This document shows positions 14,225-23,703 of a stretch of DNA of 40,723 nt, in pieces. Under the pieces are notes generated by a model. That model was given only the letters and a program-made list of their open reading frames with translations. It did no database searches and had not been told where the DNA came from. A program made the translations under genes and the position numbers. Each line of letters opens with the position of its first letter. Position 1 is the stretch's first letter. The DNA lies in the IMG/VR virus record IMGVR_UViG_3300025010_000127, positions 1 through 40,723 of that record. One strand, 5' to 3'. The DNA is from a virus.

Positions 14225-16137
14225 TATGCCACCTCCGCTAATACAAGTTTTGCGTCCGAAATCACCTTAGCGTTCACTTCGATGAAGCATTGGGCGGTTC
14301 TATTTGGCGCTATCCCTGTTACTGAGTAAACCATGAAGTTCAGTTCGGTACCTATCGTATCCCTGAACCTGAACCCTTCAGACTGGTAGGCTGCTGCGGG
14401 GAATACCAGTGATTGATTAGAAACATGGAATTGATAGCCTACGGAGTTCAGGGACTCACCTACGTTCAGTTCGATCAAATCACCGGCAGCCAGGTTCAGA
14501 GTCACGCCGTTTCTAACAACGCTGGTATTGATGGCTACTTCAATATTGAAAGCGGTCTTGAAATGCACAACAGCGCTTCTTTGTACCGGGATATGATCAG
14601 AGTTGAGATGATCCACGGTCAATAGGTAATCCGTAGCTCCTGAGAGTTTTTTCTCCGTGGGCACGGTATAGGACAGGCCATCAACCGTTTCATCTATAAC
14701 TGCCATATGGGTTTCAGCCCGGATAAGTCGAACCCTAGATTTTGCTATGTCGTAGTCCAACTTCTTACTGGTAACCTCCTCTATCGACATCCAAGTGCCG
14801 TCAGAACGCGCGGTAAATGTGCCGCCGCTTATGAAAGTACAACGCAGTTTAACTTGGGTATCCACGGCGGGAGTATAGATTGCTAAAGCCGTCCCCTCAA
14901 ATGCATACCCATTGGCATTACCAACAGAAACTAAATGACCTGCCCCTGAATTAGGTAAAGCAACGTTAGATGAGTTAACGAATTTATAGTTTATATCGGC
15001 AGCTACATCTGTAAAAGTCGCGCCAATGCCAGCAGACAGCCTATATGTAACTCCAGCCTTCAAGGTTACATAAGGCGACGTGAACCCTAGATTACCAGAC
15101 ATACTGTCAAAAGTGATATCTGAATTGGCCCCAAGGCCAGCCTGGCCGGTTGTTTTCAGACATACTAGATATCCTTGGGTCTCTCCCTTAGCACTCGTAA
15201 TCGTCGGCGTCAACGACTGCCCAACCGAGTTATCTGCCGGAGCCGTCACGTTGATCGCCGGAAAGATCAACTGCGTAGGAGTCAGGGCAATATGCTCCTC
15301 GGTGATCACATCAATCGCCCGCCACGGTAGAGTCTCGTCCTGGTTGGTATAAATTTTGAAGGTCTCAGCTGGATCAATCGTCTTAATCCACCAGGTCATT
15401 GCCTCGCCTTCAGGGTAATCGGCCTCATCTACATTGATGAAAAGTTCCTGCCGTTGGGTATATATAGACAAGTCTTCTGCATCCATATCGGCGGGAGTTT
15501 TCAATTTATCGTAGAATTTAATATCATCATAGAGTCCAGTTCCAGCAGTCTCGTCAGCCTCCAGAGCGGTAAGCTGGATGTTGCCATAGTATGCCCTGAC
15601 TCTGACACCGGCGTGGGCCTGCACTTCCGCAAGAGTCATCCCGAGGTGATAATAAATCCTTTGCAGTATGTACGTTACGGCAGGCACTGCCAGATATCGG
15701 TATGAACTGGTTTCAAGAAGGTGCGTGAAATCTTGCACCACCAACGGAGCAGCACCATCGACAGGTACTCCCCACGTACCATCAATCAGGCCGCTCTTGT
15801 CTCCAGCGTTGCCATGGGTAACAACCCGCTTTTCGAGCGGCCCCATTTTTGGCATGTAGACCGTGCCGTTGCCACCTGCAGTGGTCCATGGGGTTCCAGG
15901 AAGGATAGACTCGTATTCGTGGCCTGCAACTTGCACTGCAAGGTGATGACCTTTGAGCCGGATTTTGCCCACGCCGTGAAGGTCGAGGCCAGCAGATGGC
16001 AATAACGAACTCACAGCAACGCTTTTACTCGACCCCTCAGGCCCCATTGTGGTATCTGAAGGATCGATTACGTGCATTCGAGCGTTGGCTATTTTCGTCG
16101 CATCAGTTAATTCGGTATATTCTGATAATTTTGACAT
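14224..16137 (-). CDS. Tail fibre / tip protein with Ig-like domains
   Basis: A 637-residue protein rich in Thr, Ser, Gly and beta strands. It begins 'MSKLSEYTELTDATKIANAR', a start common in phage tail fibre proteins, and residues 295-320 ('VTAPADNSVGQSLTPTITSA') look like the start of a fibronectin/Ig-like domain. The remainder is a series of beta domains with no catalytic motif recognised. It sits directly before two lectin-like adhesins in a coupled operon, which suggests it is part of the host-recognition fibre. AAAGGAAT lies before ATG 16137. Confidence 0.65.
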   Translation of the reverse strand: MSKLSEYTELTDATKIANARMHVIDPSDTTMGPEGSSKSVAVSSLLPSAGLDLHGVGKIRLKGHHLAVQVAGHEYESILPGTPWTTAGGNGTVYMPKMGPLEKRVVTHGNAGDKSGLIDGTWGVPVDGAAPLVVQDFTHLLETSSYRYLAVPAVTYILQRIYYHLGMTLAEVQAHAGVRVRAYYGNIQLTALEADETAGTGLYDDIKFYDKLKTPADMDAEDLSIYTQRQELFINVDEADYPEGEAMTWWIKTIDPAETFKIYTNQDETLPWRAIDVITEEHIALTPTQLIFPAINVTAPADNSVGQSLTPTITSAKGETQGYLVCLKTTGQAGLGANSDITFDSMSGNLGFTSPYVTLKAGVTYRLSAGIGATFTDVAADINYKFVNSSNVALPNSGAGHLVSVGNANGYAFEGTALAIYTPAVDTQVKLRCTFISGGTFTARSDGTWMSIEEVTSKKLDYDIAKSRVRLIRAETHMAVIDETVDGLSYTVPTEKKLSGATDYLLTVDHLNSDHIPVQRSAVVHFKTAFNIEVAINTSVVRNGVTLNLAAGDLIELNVGESLNSVGYQFHVSNQSLVFPAAAYQSEGFRFRDTIGTELNFMVYSVTGIAPNRTAQCFIEVNAKVISDAKLVLAEVA

Positions 16138-16161
16138 TTATTTCATTCCTTTATTGAAAGG

Positions 16162-16911
16162 TTATAGTGTCCAATCACTGAACACTGAACCATCCTCAAA
16201 CTGATAAATTGATCCGTCCTCGAAACGGTTGGCAGTTGCCATAAACCCGTTCCAGATATCTACCTCTTTAACATACTGGAATGCTTTACTTATGATACTC
16301 TCTGGCGTATCGTAGACGTAAAGCAACAGCCTATCCTCTGATTCTGTCCCCAGCATTGACCAAGTATTTAACAGCGGGCTTGCCAATGCTAGGTCGATGG
16401 CGTCGGCGGTTGGCCTCAGTGTAATTTTGTCAATGAAAAATATCGGTCGTAAAGTAGGCTCTACACGGTCATAGTCCGCGACTGATAAGCCGATAACATC
16501 AACCCAGCCATCAGCAGCCAAAGCCAGAAACGCCAACCCCTCACCAACCAACCCATCAACTCCGCCAGTGCTCAATATCCACGGCACGGTCACGCCGTTA
16601 AATACAAGGTTGAAGGTCAGCACCACATCGGGTCCAGGTGAAGCCGTAGCCCGCACCTTGCACTTCTTCGACGCAGGCCAGACTCGATCACCAGCAGTCA
16701 GCCAGGTGGTGCCGTCAAACGACAACGCGGAGTTAGCCGGGATGGTGTAGTCCTGTCCTGCTGTAATTCTGGGATAAAACCAGCGGGATTCGACTTGTGC
16801 GAGGGGTTCGGCGTTGAGGCGGAGGCCAGGAGTGCGGTGGCGACCAGTATTAGGACGTTTAGTCGGAACTCCAGCTGTTCTACCTACTGGCGAGAAGGCG
16901 CCCATTGTCAC
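16162..16911 (-). CDS. Tail structural protein, unknown
   Basis: A 249-residue protein. The N-terminal 35 residues are basic and Pro/Arg-rich, and the rest is beta-rich. Near the C-terminus is a short direct repeat, 'FEDGSIYQFEDGSVF'. The start is GTG 16911 (overlaps the upstream stop as GTGA) or ATG 16905. No family is recognised; a distal tail location is inferred from its position between the baseplate-like genes and the tail fibre. Confidence 0.55.
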   Translation of the reverse strand: MTMGAFSPVGRTAGVPTKRPNTGRHRTPGLRLNAEPLAQVESRWFYPRITAGQDYTIPANSALSFDGTTWLTAGDRVWPASKKCKVRATASPGPDVVLTFNLVFNGVTVPWILSTGGVDGLVGEGLAFLALAADGWVDVIGLSVADYDRVEPTLRPIFFIDKITLRPTADAIDLALASPLLNTWSMLGTESEDRLLLYVYDTPESIISKAFQYVKEVDIWNGFMATANRFEDGSIYQFEDGSVFSDWTL

Positions 16912-17213
16912 ACCCCGGAGGTGACGACTCTAAGGCCGCAGTCTGCTGTCGTTTCTGATTTGTGTGGGCGGATATATGCAGGGGAGTAAAAGGTGACTTG
17001 GTCGTGGCCGAGGTATATCTTCAACGCTTCCCCGTCTATACTGGCGGTGCGCCAGCCGCCGACGGCGGCGGGGTCCTCGACCTCGAATACAATAGACTCT
17101 TCACCTTGTAAGGTGCCGATAATTTGGAAAGTAACCACACGGTCGCGGATAAGCATGGGGTCGAGGGCGACCTCGTCTTGGGTGGGGACAATCAAAGGGT
17201 CGGGCAAGCTCAT
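16908..17213 (-). CDS. Small tail-region protein, unknown
   Basis: A 101-residue, beta-rich acidic protein with no recognised domain. CCGGAGGT at 17219-17226 gives a strong ribosome site for ATG 17213. The 79 bases upstream form the largest gap in this part of the operon and are A+T-rich; no convincing promoter could be fixed there. Confidence 0.55.
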   Translation of the reverse strand: MSLPDPLIVPTQDEVALDPMLIRDRVVTFQIIGTLQGEESIVFEVEDPAAVGGWRTASIDGEALKIYLGHDQVTFYSPAYIRPHKSETTADCGLRVVTSGV

Positions 17214-17292
17214 AGAATACCTCCGGATAGTTGTTGCACAACGCTACCATAGTTAGGCTAACGAGTAAACTAATTGTTTTGTTATCAAAGGA

Positions 17293-17523
17293 TTAAACCT
17301 CGTAAACTCTCGGTTTACCCTCCCGTCCGCCTGCATGAACAACCTCCTTGTCACGAACAACCACGGGAGTACCAACAGGGTAGAAGTTGACCGACTCCGC
17401 ATAAGACACCTGGCCCGTGTCGTCTACCAGTTCGTAGCGGGTTGCCGATAGTCGTTTCGACACTATTAAATATTGGGTTCTCGGGGCCGTATTTTCAAAC
17501 AGCCTCTTCAACGCGTCTTTCAT
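17293..17523 (-). CDS. Small tail-region protein, unknown
   Basis: A 76-residue basic protein with alternating strand pattern ('QYLIVSKRLSATRYELVDD', 'GTPVVVRDKEVV') that could be a small beta barrel. Start ATG 17523 overlaps the upstream stop (ATGA) with GGAGAAGGA just before it. No family is recognised. Confidence 0.55.
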   Translation of the reverse strand: MKDALKRLFENTAPRTQYLIVSKRLSATRYELVDDTGQVSYAESVNFYPVGTPVVVRDKEVVHAGGREGKPRVYEV

Positions 17524-17831
17524 AGTTCCTTCTCCACAGTCAGGCGGGTATCCGCGGTGAAACGCTCTCCGCTGTCATCCACGGTCAGGGTTAGAGACCA
17601 GTAGCGTATTATCCCAGGCCAGCGGCGGTGGCTCTCAGTAATGCTGGCAAGGCTCCCCGTCGGCATGTATGTGTGGGCCGGGCACTGGCAAGCGATCAGG
17701 TCCCGGTCTGTGCCGTTGTAGTCGATCTCCCGCCGCGCTCGGGCTACGCCCGCCTGATCCGTCGTGAGCAACTCGTCGAGTATATCTGGCCCTTGGAAGT
17801 CGGCGGGCTGCCGCTGGACGGTAATCCGCAT
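17520..17831 (-). CDS. Small tail-region protein, unknown
   Basis: A 103-residue protein with beta-rich ends and a central part holding 'ACQCPAHTYMPTGS'. It begins at ATG 17831, overlapping the upstream stop as TAATG, with GGAG eight bases before it. The tight coupling with the 168- and 694-residue proteins suggests a joint role in the tail tip. No known domain. Confidence 0.55.
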   Translation of the reverse strand: MRITVQRQPADFQGPDILDELLTTDQAGVARARREIDYNGTDRDLIACQCPAHTYMPTGSLASITESHRRWPGIIRYWSLTLTVDDSGERFTADTRLTVEKEL

Positions 17832-18337
17832 TAGTTTATCTCCTCATACTCAATGACGATATCAGTCGGAAAGTCCTCCCCGTCCGTGATCGCTGCTACG
17901 GCCGGGCGGTGGGAGTACTGGACAAAGTTGACAGGATAGGATACCTCGCCCAGGCACGGAGCCAGATCAGCCTGAACCTGCCGGCCATCTAAGAAAAGGT
18001 TACTCGAGCGCCCGAACCATTCCGCGGATAACGCCCCGGCGGGAATGTAACCAAGGTCCAGAAGGTGGGCGGGGTGCTGGAAAGACAGCTCTTCCTTCCT
18101 AGTCCGTACCACGGGGCCTACCAACTGGATGTCGCCGTCGTCGGTAGCGCGTAGTCCGAGGACTCTTATTTTTGCTGGGTCGTAGTGCAGCAGGAAATAC
18201 ACGACATCCCCAGGCGCAAACGACGACCGCTCTTCTCCCTCGGCGTCAAGGTGCATCTGGCCGTCAATCTCAGTATGTAAGGAATCAGAAGAATTACCTT
18301 GACCAAAAGTATAGACGGATGTCAGGGTATCACTCAT
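17831..18337 (-). CDS. Tail-region protein, unknown
   Basis: A 168-residue beta-rich protein containing 'FAPGDVVYFLLHYDPAKIRV', 'YIPAGALSAEWFGRSSNLF' and 'PVNFVQYSHRPAV'. Its place directly after the large baseplate-like protein, with an ATGA-type overlap, points to a distal-tail accessory. No family is recognised. Confidence 0.55.
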   Translation of the reverse strand: MSDTLTSVYTFGQGNSSDSLHTEIDGQMHLDAEGEERSSFAPGDVVYFLLHYDPAKIRVLGLRATDDGDIQLVGPVVRTRKEELSFQHPAHLLDLGYIPAGALSAEWFGRSSNLFLDGRQVQADLAPCLGEVSYPVNFVQYSHRPAVAAITDGEDFPTDIVIEYEEIN

Positions 18338-20418
18338 AATAGAACCAACCTCGGAAAGAATTGTACGTCTTCAGCAGTGTAATCAAAAACAGAAAACCGC
18401 CAATATTTAGTCACATAGGTGAGGTACAACAAAGAGTTACCAGCCGTAGCCGTGGTCACGGTACCATCTTCCTTGACTGTGACTGCCCCTAAATCGGTCT
18501 CATTGTAGTCGTGGAAAACCTCCCCGTAATATGGCTTTGCGGTTTGTCCCGCGCCGCCGACAACCTCAATACGCTCAGACGTTATCGTTTCTTCCTTTAT
18601 ACCTTGGTCGATTACCATGACCCGGGCGGGGGCACCAGAGTGGTCGAGGGCAATTTTGTATCTCTCATCCCATGGCACCTGATAGACCTGGTACTCGCCC
18701 TCCCACGGGCCTATGGTCGACGACTCCATCCTCAACCCATCCCCAGACAGCTGCTGGTCGGACACCATGAAAATGTTGTAGCCAGGCCGCGATTCGGGAG
18801 CGCCATCGATCTGAAAAAAATCGTCCTGGTCAGTCAGGTGATAGTCGGGCTCCGCCTCGGCCCACTGGTTGACCGAGACCGGGTACTCCGGCTCACAGAC
18901 CAACATATTCTCCGGATCAGTTTGGATCACGCCGCCGACAGCCTCAACAATCCGGCGGATAACACCGATCGCGGCGTCGCCCTCGTTCACGGCCAGACGC
19001 CCGGGCGAAATAAACCAGTCGACCAGCCGCCAGGAAACAGTAAACGGCGCCGCCAGGGTCGCGACCAGGGCCGAGGCCATGCCGGACAATTCTCCCGCGG
19101 CCAGCCGGCTATGCGGCGTATCGAGCAGTTTGGTTCGACTCACTAGCGGCACCACATAGGTGGTCAACCCGGGCTGCCTGGTCTCCCGGGGCACCTCCGG
19201 CATCAGGTGACACTGCCAGCCATCGACGGTGAGCACCACCTCCGAGCTGTACTTCTTGTAGTCGAGGTACTCCGTCTCGTCATAGAGCTGTAGCTCTCCG
19301 GCAATAAAATATTGTCCGCGGTCCTGCTCAATATTGATGTTGGCGTAGTATGTATGGGCTTTGCCGTCGCACTTAACAGTGATATCAAATCTCTGCACCA
19401 AAGCCTCGCCGGCGGCGATGACATAAAGCATATCCAGGACCTGGCGGACCAGGTCTTTGTCCTGCAGGTCATTGAGCTGGTCGAGGACAGCCCGGACTTT
19501 GCCTTCGGATATCGAGTAATTTTGGTCCAGGGCTTGGCGTAGGCCGGCGTGCAGATTGTAGAGCTGGTTAAGGGCTGCGCGGTAGCGTGGGGTGTTGCCG
19601 TAGAGCTGGTCGAGGTTCCGGCGGATCTTGGCGGCGCCTGCATATCGTTGATCAAGGATTGCGCGGAGATTTGGAGCATCCCCATAATATTGAGTAAAAG
19701 CTGCCAATAACCGTAAACCGTAAATTTGATCAAGTTGTGCGACAAAACTAGACGTGAAGGCGTATTGTTGTTCGAGAATGGTTCTATTTATATTTAACAA
19801 CATACCGTATGGCATTTCCAAACAAGCCCTGACAGCACTGGTTGGCGGCGCTGGTGCATCAGACCACGGCACAAAATCCGTAGGTGCGGCATAAAGTTGA
19901 TTATCCGAACCAGATAGGATCTTGTATGCCATCGCAGTCTCTGATCCACTGACATACGGCATCGCCGCAACATGCAGTTCCCCCGCCGCCATGGTCATTA
20001 TCTGATTTATGCCGGCCGTTGGATCCCCGCTATTTGCCCAGGCACCCCCATTTTTCCTTCCCCATATTTTCCCTGTGTCAGCATCGACGGCAAAACCGAG
20101 GATATCTCCAGCTACCCACCCCCCTAAAGTGATAGCGATACCAGAAGGAAAAGCGTTACCACCACTGGCCCAACTGGCAGAACTCGAATCTCCTGCCTGG
20201 CCTGGAAAACTATCAGGGGATAATGCTGGAGTGGCAAAACCGATGACAGAATTAGAGTCAATGGCACCAATAGGCTGTATCTCGACATACCATTTTCCCG
20301 CGGAATGGCCCAGGGTAGATTGACTCGAACCTATGTCTGAGGCACTGTTCCACAAAATTAGACCGTCGAGACTCTTACGATGCGTCGATTTGCCAAGTGT
20401 CCACGTATCCAGTGTCAT
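18334..20418 (-). CDS. Baseplate/tail-tip protein with SPRY-like domain and 14-residue repeats
   Basis: A 694-residue protein in three parts. Residues about 5-165 resemble a SPRY domain ('GKWYVEIQPI', 'IGFATPALSPD', 'GDILGFAVDADTGKIWGRKN'). Residues about 210-338 hold roughly nine degenerate 14-residue repeats with consensus h-R-x-x-L-D-Q-x-Y. The rest is a beta-rich region with an acidic segment ('DYHLTDQDDFFQIDG'), as in phage tail-hub proteins. It probably forms part of the tail tip. The start is ATG 20418 with GGAG upstream, overlapping the zinc-ribbon gene by 4 bases. The hub assignment rests on position and layout; the SPRY call is moderately sure. Confidence 0.6.
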   Translation of the reverse strand: MTLDTWTLGKSTHRKSLDGLILWNSASDIGSSQSTLGHSAGKWYVEIQPIGAIDSNSVIGFATPALSPDSFPGQAGDSSSASWASGGNAFPSGIAITLGGWVAGDILGFAVDADTGKIWGRKNGGAWANSGDPTAGINQIMTMAAGELHVAAMPYVSGSETAMAYKILSGSDNQLYAAPTDFVPWSDAPAPPTSAVRACLEMPYGMLLNINRTILEQQYAFTSSFVAQLDQIYGLRLLAAFTQYYGDAPNLRAILDQRYAGAAKIRRNLDQLYGNTPRYRAALNQLYNLHAGLRQALDQNYSISEGKVRAVLDQLNDLQDKDLVRQVLDMLYVIAAGEALVQRFDITVKCDGKAHTYYANINIEQDRGQYFIAGELQLYDETEYLDYKKYSSEVVLTVDGWQCHLMPEVPRETRQPGLTTYVVPLVSRTKLLDTPHSRLAAGELSGMASALVATLAAPFTVSWRLVDWFISPGRLAVNEGDAAIGVIRRIVEAVGGVIQTDPENMLVCEPEYPVSVNQWAEAEPDYHLTDQDDFFQIDGAPESRPGYNIFMVSDQQLSGDGLRMESSTIGPWEGEYQVYQVPWDERYKIALDHSGAPARVMVIDQGIKEETITSERIEVVGGAGQTAKPYYGEVFHDYNETDLGAVTVKEDGTVTTATAGNSLLYLTYVTKYWRFSVFDYTAEDVQFFPRLVLL
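19399..19791 (-). repeat. About nine tandem 14-residue coding repeats
   Basis: Within the 694-residue tail protein, residues 210-338 repeat about every 14 residues with consensus x-R-x-x-L-D-Q-x-Y-x(5). Units include 'LRAILDQRYAGAAK', 'IRRNLDQLYGNTPR' and 'YRAALNQLYNLHAG'. The conserved L-D-Q-x-Y core suggests one helical turn set per unit. Copies have diverged at DNA level, so the array is old. Confidence 0.75.
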
Positions 20419-20783
20419 CTCTGCAGCTCCGTCACGGATTTAATGCTCAAGGAGGTGTACATGCAGGCACGGTTGCCGCATTCAAGTGAGGTTTTCCAAT
20501 TGCCGCCAATATTGGTGCAGCGGGAAATATTAACTGGTCGTAATATCAAGAGAGACCCACACTCATGGCATGTCAGAACTGGAGGTGCTTTCTTCCGGGG
20601 AGGGAGGGCGGTTTCGGTCAAATGAGCCCTGCTCTCAAAGTCTTTCTGCAATATGACCACTATATCATTCATATTCAGGCCGAAAGTGTCAGCCTCTATT
20701 GCCAAAGTGAGCAACATAACTTTTTGCTGCTCACTGAATGGTCGTAAAAAATCAGCCGCCAGTTTGTCTGGTTTATCGGTCAT
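20415..20783 (-). CDS. Zinc-ribbon protein in tail operon
   Basis: A 122-residue protein with a helical N-terminal half ('FSEQQKVMLLTLAIEADTFG') and a C-terminal Cys set ('CHECGS', then 'RCTN' and 'ECGNRACMYTSLS') that should bind zinc. ATG 20783 overlaps the previous stop (ATGA) and is chosen over GTG 20795. It resembles no structural protein; it may be a small regulator or assembly factor. Ogr/Delta-like activators share the C-terminal look, but this is weak. Confidence 0.6.
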   Translation of the reverse strand: MTDKPDKLAADFLRPFSEQQKVMLLTLAIEADTFGLNMNDIVVILQKDFESRAHLTETALPPRKKAPPVLTCHECGSLLILRPVNISRCTNIGGNWKTSLECGNRACMYTSLSIKSVTELQR

Positions 20784-22753
20784 GGGCACACCCACTCAGC
20801 TACAAATTGTAAAAATTCAGCCATCCCGATAGGATCGTTTCCTGGCCGCAGGCAGTATCCGTTTATTAGTTCGCCCACAAATGGATGATCACAGGGCTTG
20901 TGCAAACTGCCGTGGTCGGTGCCACATGGGCACATATCGCACGGTGCCGCCGGATTCAGCGTGGTGGTCCGCACGTCGGATATTATATCCAGCACATTCG
21001 TTAAGGTGCGATAAACAAATCTGTTATTATAGATCGACTGGTACACGAGGACGCTATTAGCCGTACTCCAGCCGGCCACCGGTGCGCACTCTTGACCAGC
21101 CTCGGGGCCCACCGTTTCCCATTTTCCTACCGTGATTTTTACCTGGCACGTTGCCACATCAGCGCAAGAGTCGCTGACCGCCACCGTAGCTTGGCCACAA
21201 GCATCCAGCGGCACATAAAACAAGCCCCCGCCGGCGTTAATCAGAGTGTCTGAGCTGTACGTATACGGCGCGACACCTCCGGTGTGGTAGACCACCACAT
21301 ACCCCCCAGGGGCCACGACCATCGACTCACAGTTTGTTATTTCTAAAGGGACAGCATCGCCACTTAACGGCATCGTCAGCACGCTGCAGCCGTCAGCCAA
21401 TCTCACCATGTTATTTGCACAGGCACCAGAAGCGGCAAACACCCACTGTTCCGCCCCCCCGCGAATAACATTACTGCCATTAACAAACCTAAGGGCAGCA
21501 CTTGCGGTCCAGACCCACGACCCAACCTTTGATCCATCCCCTCCAGATGTTTTCAGCAAAACTGAACCGCCTGCGGAAATAGATGTAGGATTGTCTGGAT
21601 GCGCTTCAAGGGGTGGTATATCATCACAACAGGCCTTACGATCGACTCGTAAATGATAATAAACAGTCCCGCAGCCTTCAGCACCACTAGGTGCCACAGG
21701 GTGAAATGACGTATTCGGATTAATAGCCAAATACTTATCTATCACCTCTTGCGGCAGACTTTTCCCGCCAGGGTTTGGCTCAGTCCACTCCAGGCAAGAT
21801 GGCGGGGGCGGTGTAGGGTCGTAATGGCAGCAAATAGCCTTATATGTTTCCTGTGAGGCCAACTTATCATCCCATCGTTGACAGCCATACTCCGGGGGCG
21901 GCGGAGGTTCCGGCAGGGGACCTTCGTCATCATCATCATCAGTAGTACCAACCCCACCGTCTTCCATATATCCACACAGCCGCAGTAGATAATCGGCAGT
22001 GATAGTGTCGTCTCCGGCCGGTGCCTGGCTGTCGCCTTGAAACACCATCATATGGTAAAACGCCAAAAGCTTAACATCCTGCGGCATCCCCAACTCCGAC
22101 CCCGGAGAGTTGGGGATGCCGGGAATTTCAAAGGTGATCAAATCGTACTGGGTGGCAAACTCAACCCTGATGGTTCCAGTAACCGATTCCGTCCAATACA
22201 GAGTATTGCCAGACCGCTTTATTTCCGGAGCCTCAACAATACCTGATGCGCCGATCACCAACCCGAGCCAGCCGGCGGCAAAGGGGCCGTCAACCGGATA
22301 TTCCAATTCAACAGACGTGTCGCCCTTGATGTCGATGTTGAGGCTGAGCTGCTCCGAGGCAACCACGGTCTGCACCACTTCACCAGCCGATAACACCAGC
22401 CGATAACCCTCTGCGGGATGGCTACGATACAGGCGGGCGGTCGCGGTGTAGTCGCCGGACAAGGCCCTGCGACAGGCCAGCAGACCATCGCCAAACACCT
22501 CCCTGGCGGCGCTGAGCAATTTCTCTTCGTCAGGCCCGGCCGCTGTTTCTTCCTCTGGTTCCGCGCTATTCTCATCTTCAATTACGATACAGGGATCAAT
22601 ATCATAGAGCGCGTCCGCCACCTCTGCCACGTCCCCGGTGGTGGCCAGGCCATCCTCCCGTTCCTGCTCTATCCGCAGCCAATACGACGGATTGACCGCA
22701 GAGTCCGGCACGTCAGAGGCGCGCTCGATGCGCAGCGACATAAACCCGCTCAT
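20780..22753 (-). CDS. Large Cys-rich tail protein (third of N-terminal signature trio)
   Basis: A 657-residue protein starting 'MSGFMSLRIERASDVPDS' and continuing to 'YWLRIEQER', the same signature as the two genes upstream. The middle has an acidic/proline linker (runs of Asp, then 'PLPEPPPPPEYG') and then a Cys-rich half with Ig-like stretches ('SISAGGSVLLKTSGGDGS', 'VVAPGGYVVVYHTGGVAPY'). It ends with several Cys/His residues. It is probably a virion surface or tail-tip protein. ATG 22753 has GAGGGGG five bases upstream and an ATGA overlap. Confidence 0.6.
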   Translation of the reverse strand: MSGFMSLRIERASDVPDSAVNPSYWLRIEQEREDGLATTGDVAEVADALYDIDPCIVIEDENSAEPEEETAAGPDEEKLLSAAREVFGDGLLACRRALSGDYTATARLYRSHPAEGYRLVLSAGEVVQTVVASEQLSLNIDIKGDTSVELEYPVDGPFAAGWLGLVIGASGIVEAPEIKRSGNTLYWTESVTGTIRVEFATQYDLITFEIPGIPNSPGSELGMPQDVKLLAFYHMMVFQGDSQAPAGDDTITADYLLRLCGYMEDGGVGTTDDDDDEGPLPEPPPPPEYGCQRWDDKLASQETYKAICCHYDPTPPPPSCLEWTEPNPGGKSLPQEVIDKYLAINPNTSFHPVAPSGAEGCGTVYYHLRVDRKACCDDIPPLEAHPDNPTSISAGGSVLLKTSGGDGSKVGSWVWTASAALRFVNGSNVIRGGAEQWVFAASGACANNMVRLADGCSVLTMPLSGDAVPLEITNCESMVVAPGGYVVVYHTGGVAPYTYSSDTLINAGGGLFYVPLDACGQATVAVSDSCADVATCQVKITVGKWETVGPEAGQECAPVAGWSTANSVLVYQSIYNNRFVYRTLTNVLDIISDVRTTTLNPAAPCDMCPCGTDHGSLHKPCDHPFVGELINGYCLRPGNDPIGMAEFLQFVAEWVCP

Positions 22754-23703
22754 AATAACCCCCTCAACCACGGACCAGGATCTTGCTGCAACTCAACCCG
22801 GGTGCAATACCGCTGCGGATCGAGACCGTTACAAACCTTCAGCACTTCCCCGGTACAGGTGGAGTAATACACCTGGGTGCTGCTCACCTCATGACACCAA
22901 TCCAAAACAAAAAGGGGATTGCCGGGACACCAGTTGAGTATATCCAGCACGCACTGCGGCACTTCCAGACGGAGTTGGTCCGTGTCGGTGTTATTGTTTT
23001 TTACCCCCAGCCAGAAGGCGGTAACAGTGGCCTCGATATTGGATATCTTATTACTGTTGGTGGTGTTTTCCGGCAGTTGGTTGATAAAGGTTTTGTCCCC
23101 CTGAACCTGCTCAGGAGCCGGCGCGTTCGGCTCATTCCACAGGCCCTTGTCAACCTCAACCGCCAGAACATGGTAACCGCCCACCGCTTTGCCGGAGATG
23201 CGCAACGCCCCGAAGATCTCATGGCTCAGCTTAAGATGGTTGCCCATGTTGACAACCTCCGGCTCCTCGATCTGCTCGCCGTATCGATCATAAACCGGTG
23301 TTTCCCACACCACCGTCACGTCCACCATATAGCATTCCAGGTCGATGATCGTGGCGTTATTCGCAAAAGCGGAAAACTCGCGGGGCAGCTCAACCAGTTG
23401 CTGCGGTCCGACCTGGCCGATAGTGGTGGTCAATTGGTACGGCAATTCTGGATCTGATGGCCAGGCATAAAAACCAAGGAAAAAACGGACAACTGTTCCG
23501 TCAAATTCAACAGGGCAACCTGACATCCTCACCCGACTTGCCGACTTTCCGGAGGCGGCATACATCCAAGAGCGGTATAGATCGGCCAGGCTTGCATAAC
23601 GCTGGGTTTTGGCCGGCACAATCTGTTCCAGCCGTACCCATAGATTGCCGGCAGTACCTTGGCCTGCAGATCTGGTGATGCGCAGAGATGCGTATTCGCT
23701 CAT
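22750..23703 (-). CDS. Tail protein (second of N-terminal signature trio)
   Basis: A 317-residue protein starting 'MSEYASLRITRSAGQG' and followed by 'LWVRLEQIV', matching its neighbours. The centre is beta-rich ('NATIIDLECYMVDVTVVWET') and the C-terminus is Cys-rich ('NWCPGNPLFVLDWCHEV', 'STCTGEVLKVC'). Start ATG 23703 overlaps the preceding stop (ATGA). No outside family is recognised; the shared N-terminus suggests a common docking site on the tail. Confidence 0.6.
   Translation of the reverse strand: MSEYASLRITRSAGQGTAGNLWVRLEQIVPAKTQRYASLADLYRSWMYAASGKSASRVRMSGCPVEFDGTVVRFFLGFYAWPSDPELPYQLTTTIGQVGPQQLVELPREFSAFANNATIIDLECYMVDVTVVWETPVYDRYGEQIEEPEVVNMGNHLKLSHEIFGALRISGKAVGGYHVLAVEVDKGLWNEPNAPAPEQVQGDKTFINQLPENTTNSNKISNIEATVTAFWLGVKNNNTDTDQLRLEVPQCVLDILNWCPGNPLFVLDWCHEVSSTQVYYSTCTGEVLKVCNGLDPQRYCTRVELQQDPGPWLRGLL

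Noticed and set aside
17214-17292. A+T-rich gap that might hold a promoter for the distal tail genes
   Set aside because: No -35/-10 pair with good match and spacing was found, and the surrounding genes can be read from the long late transcript.
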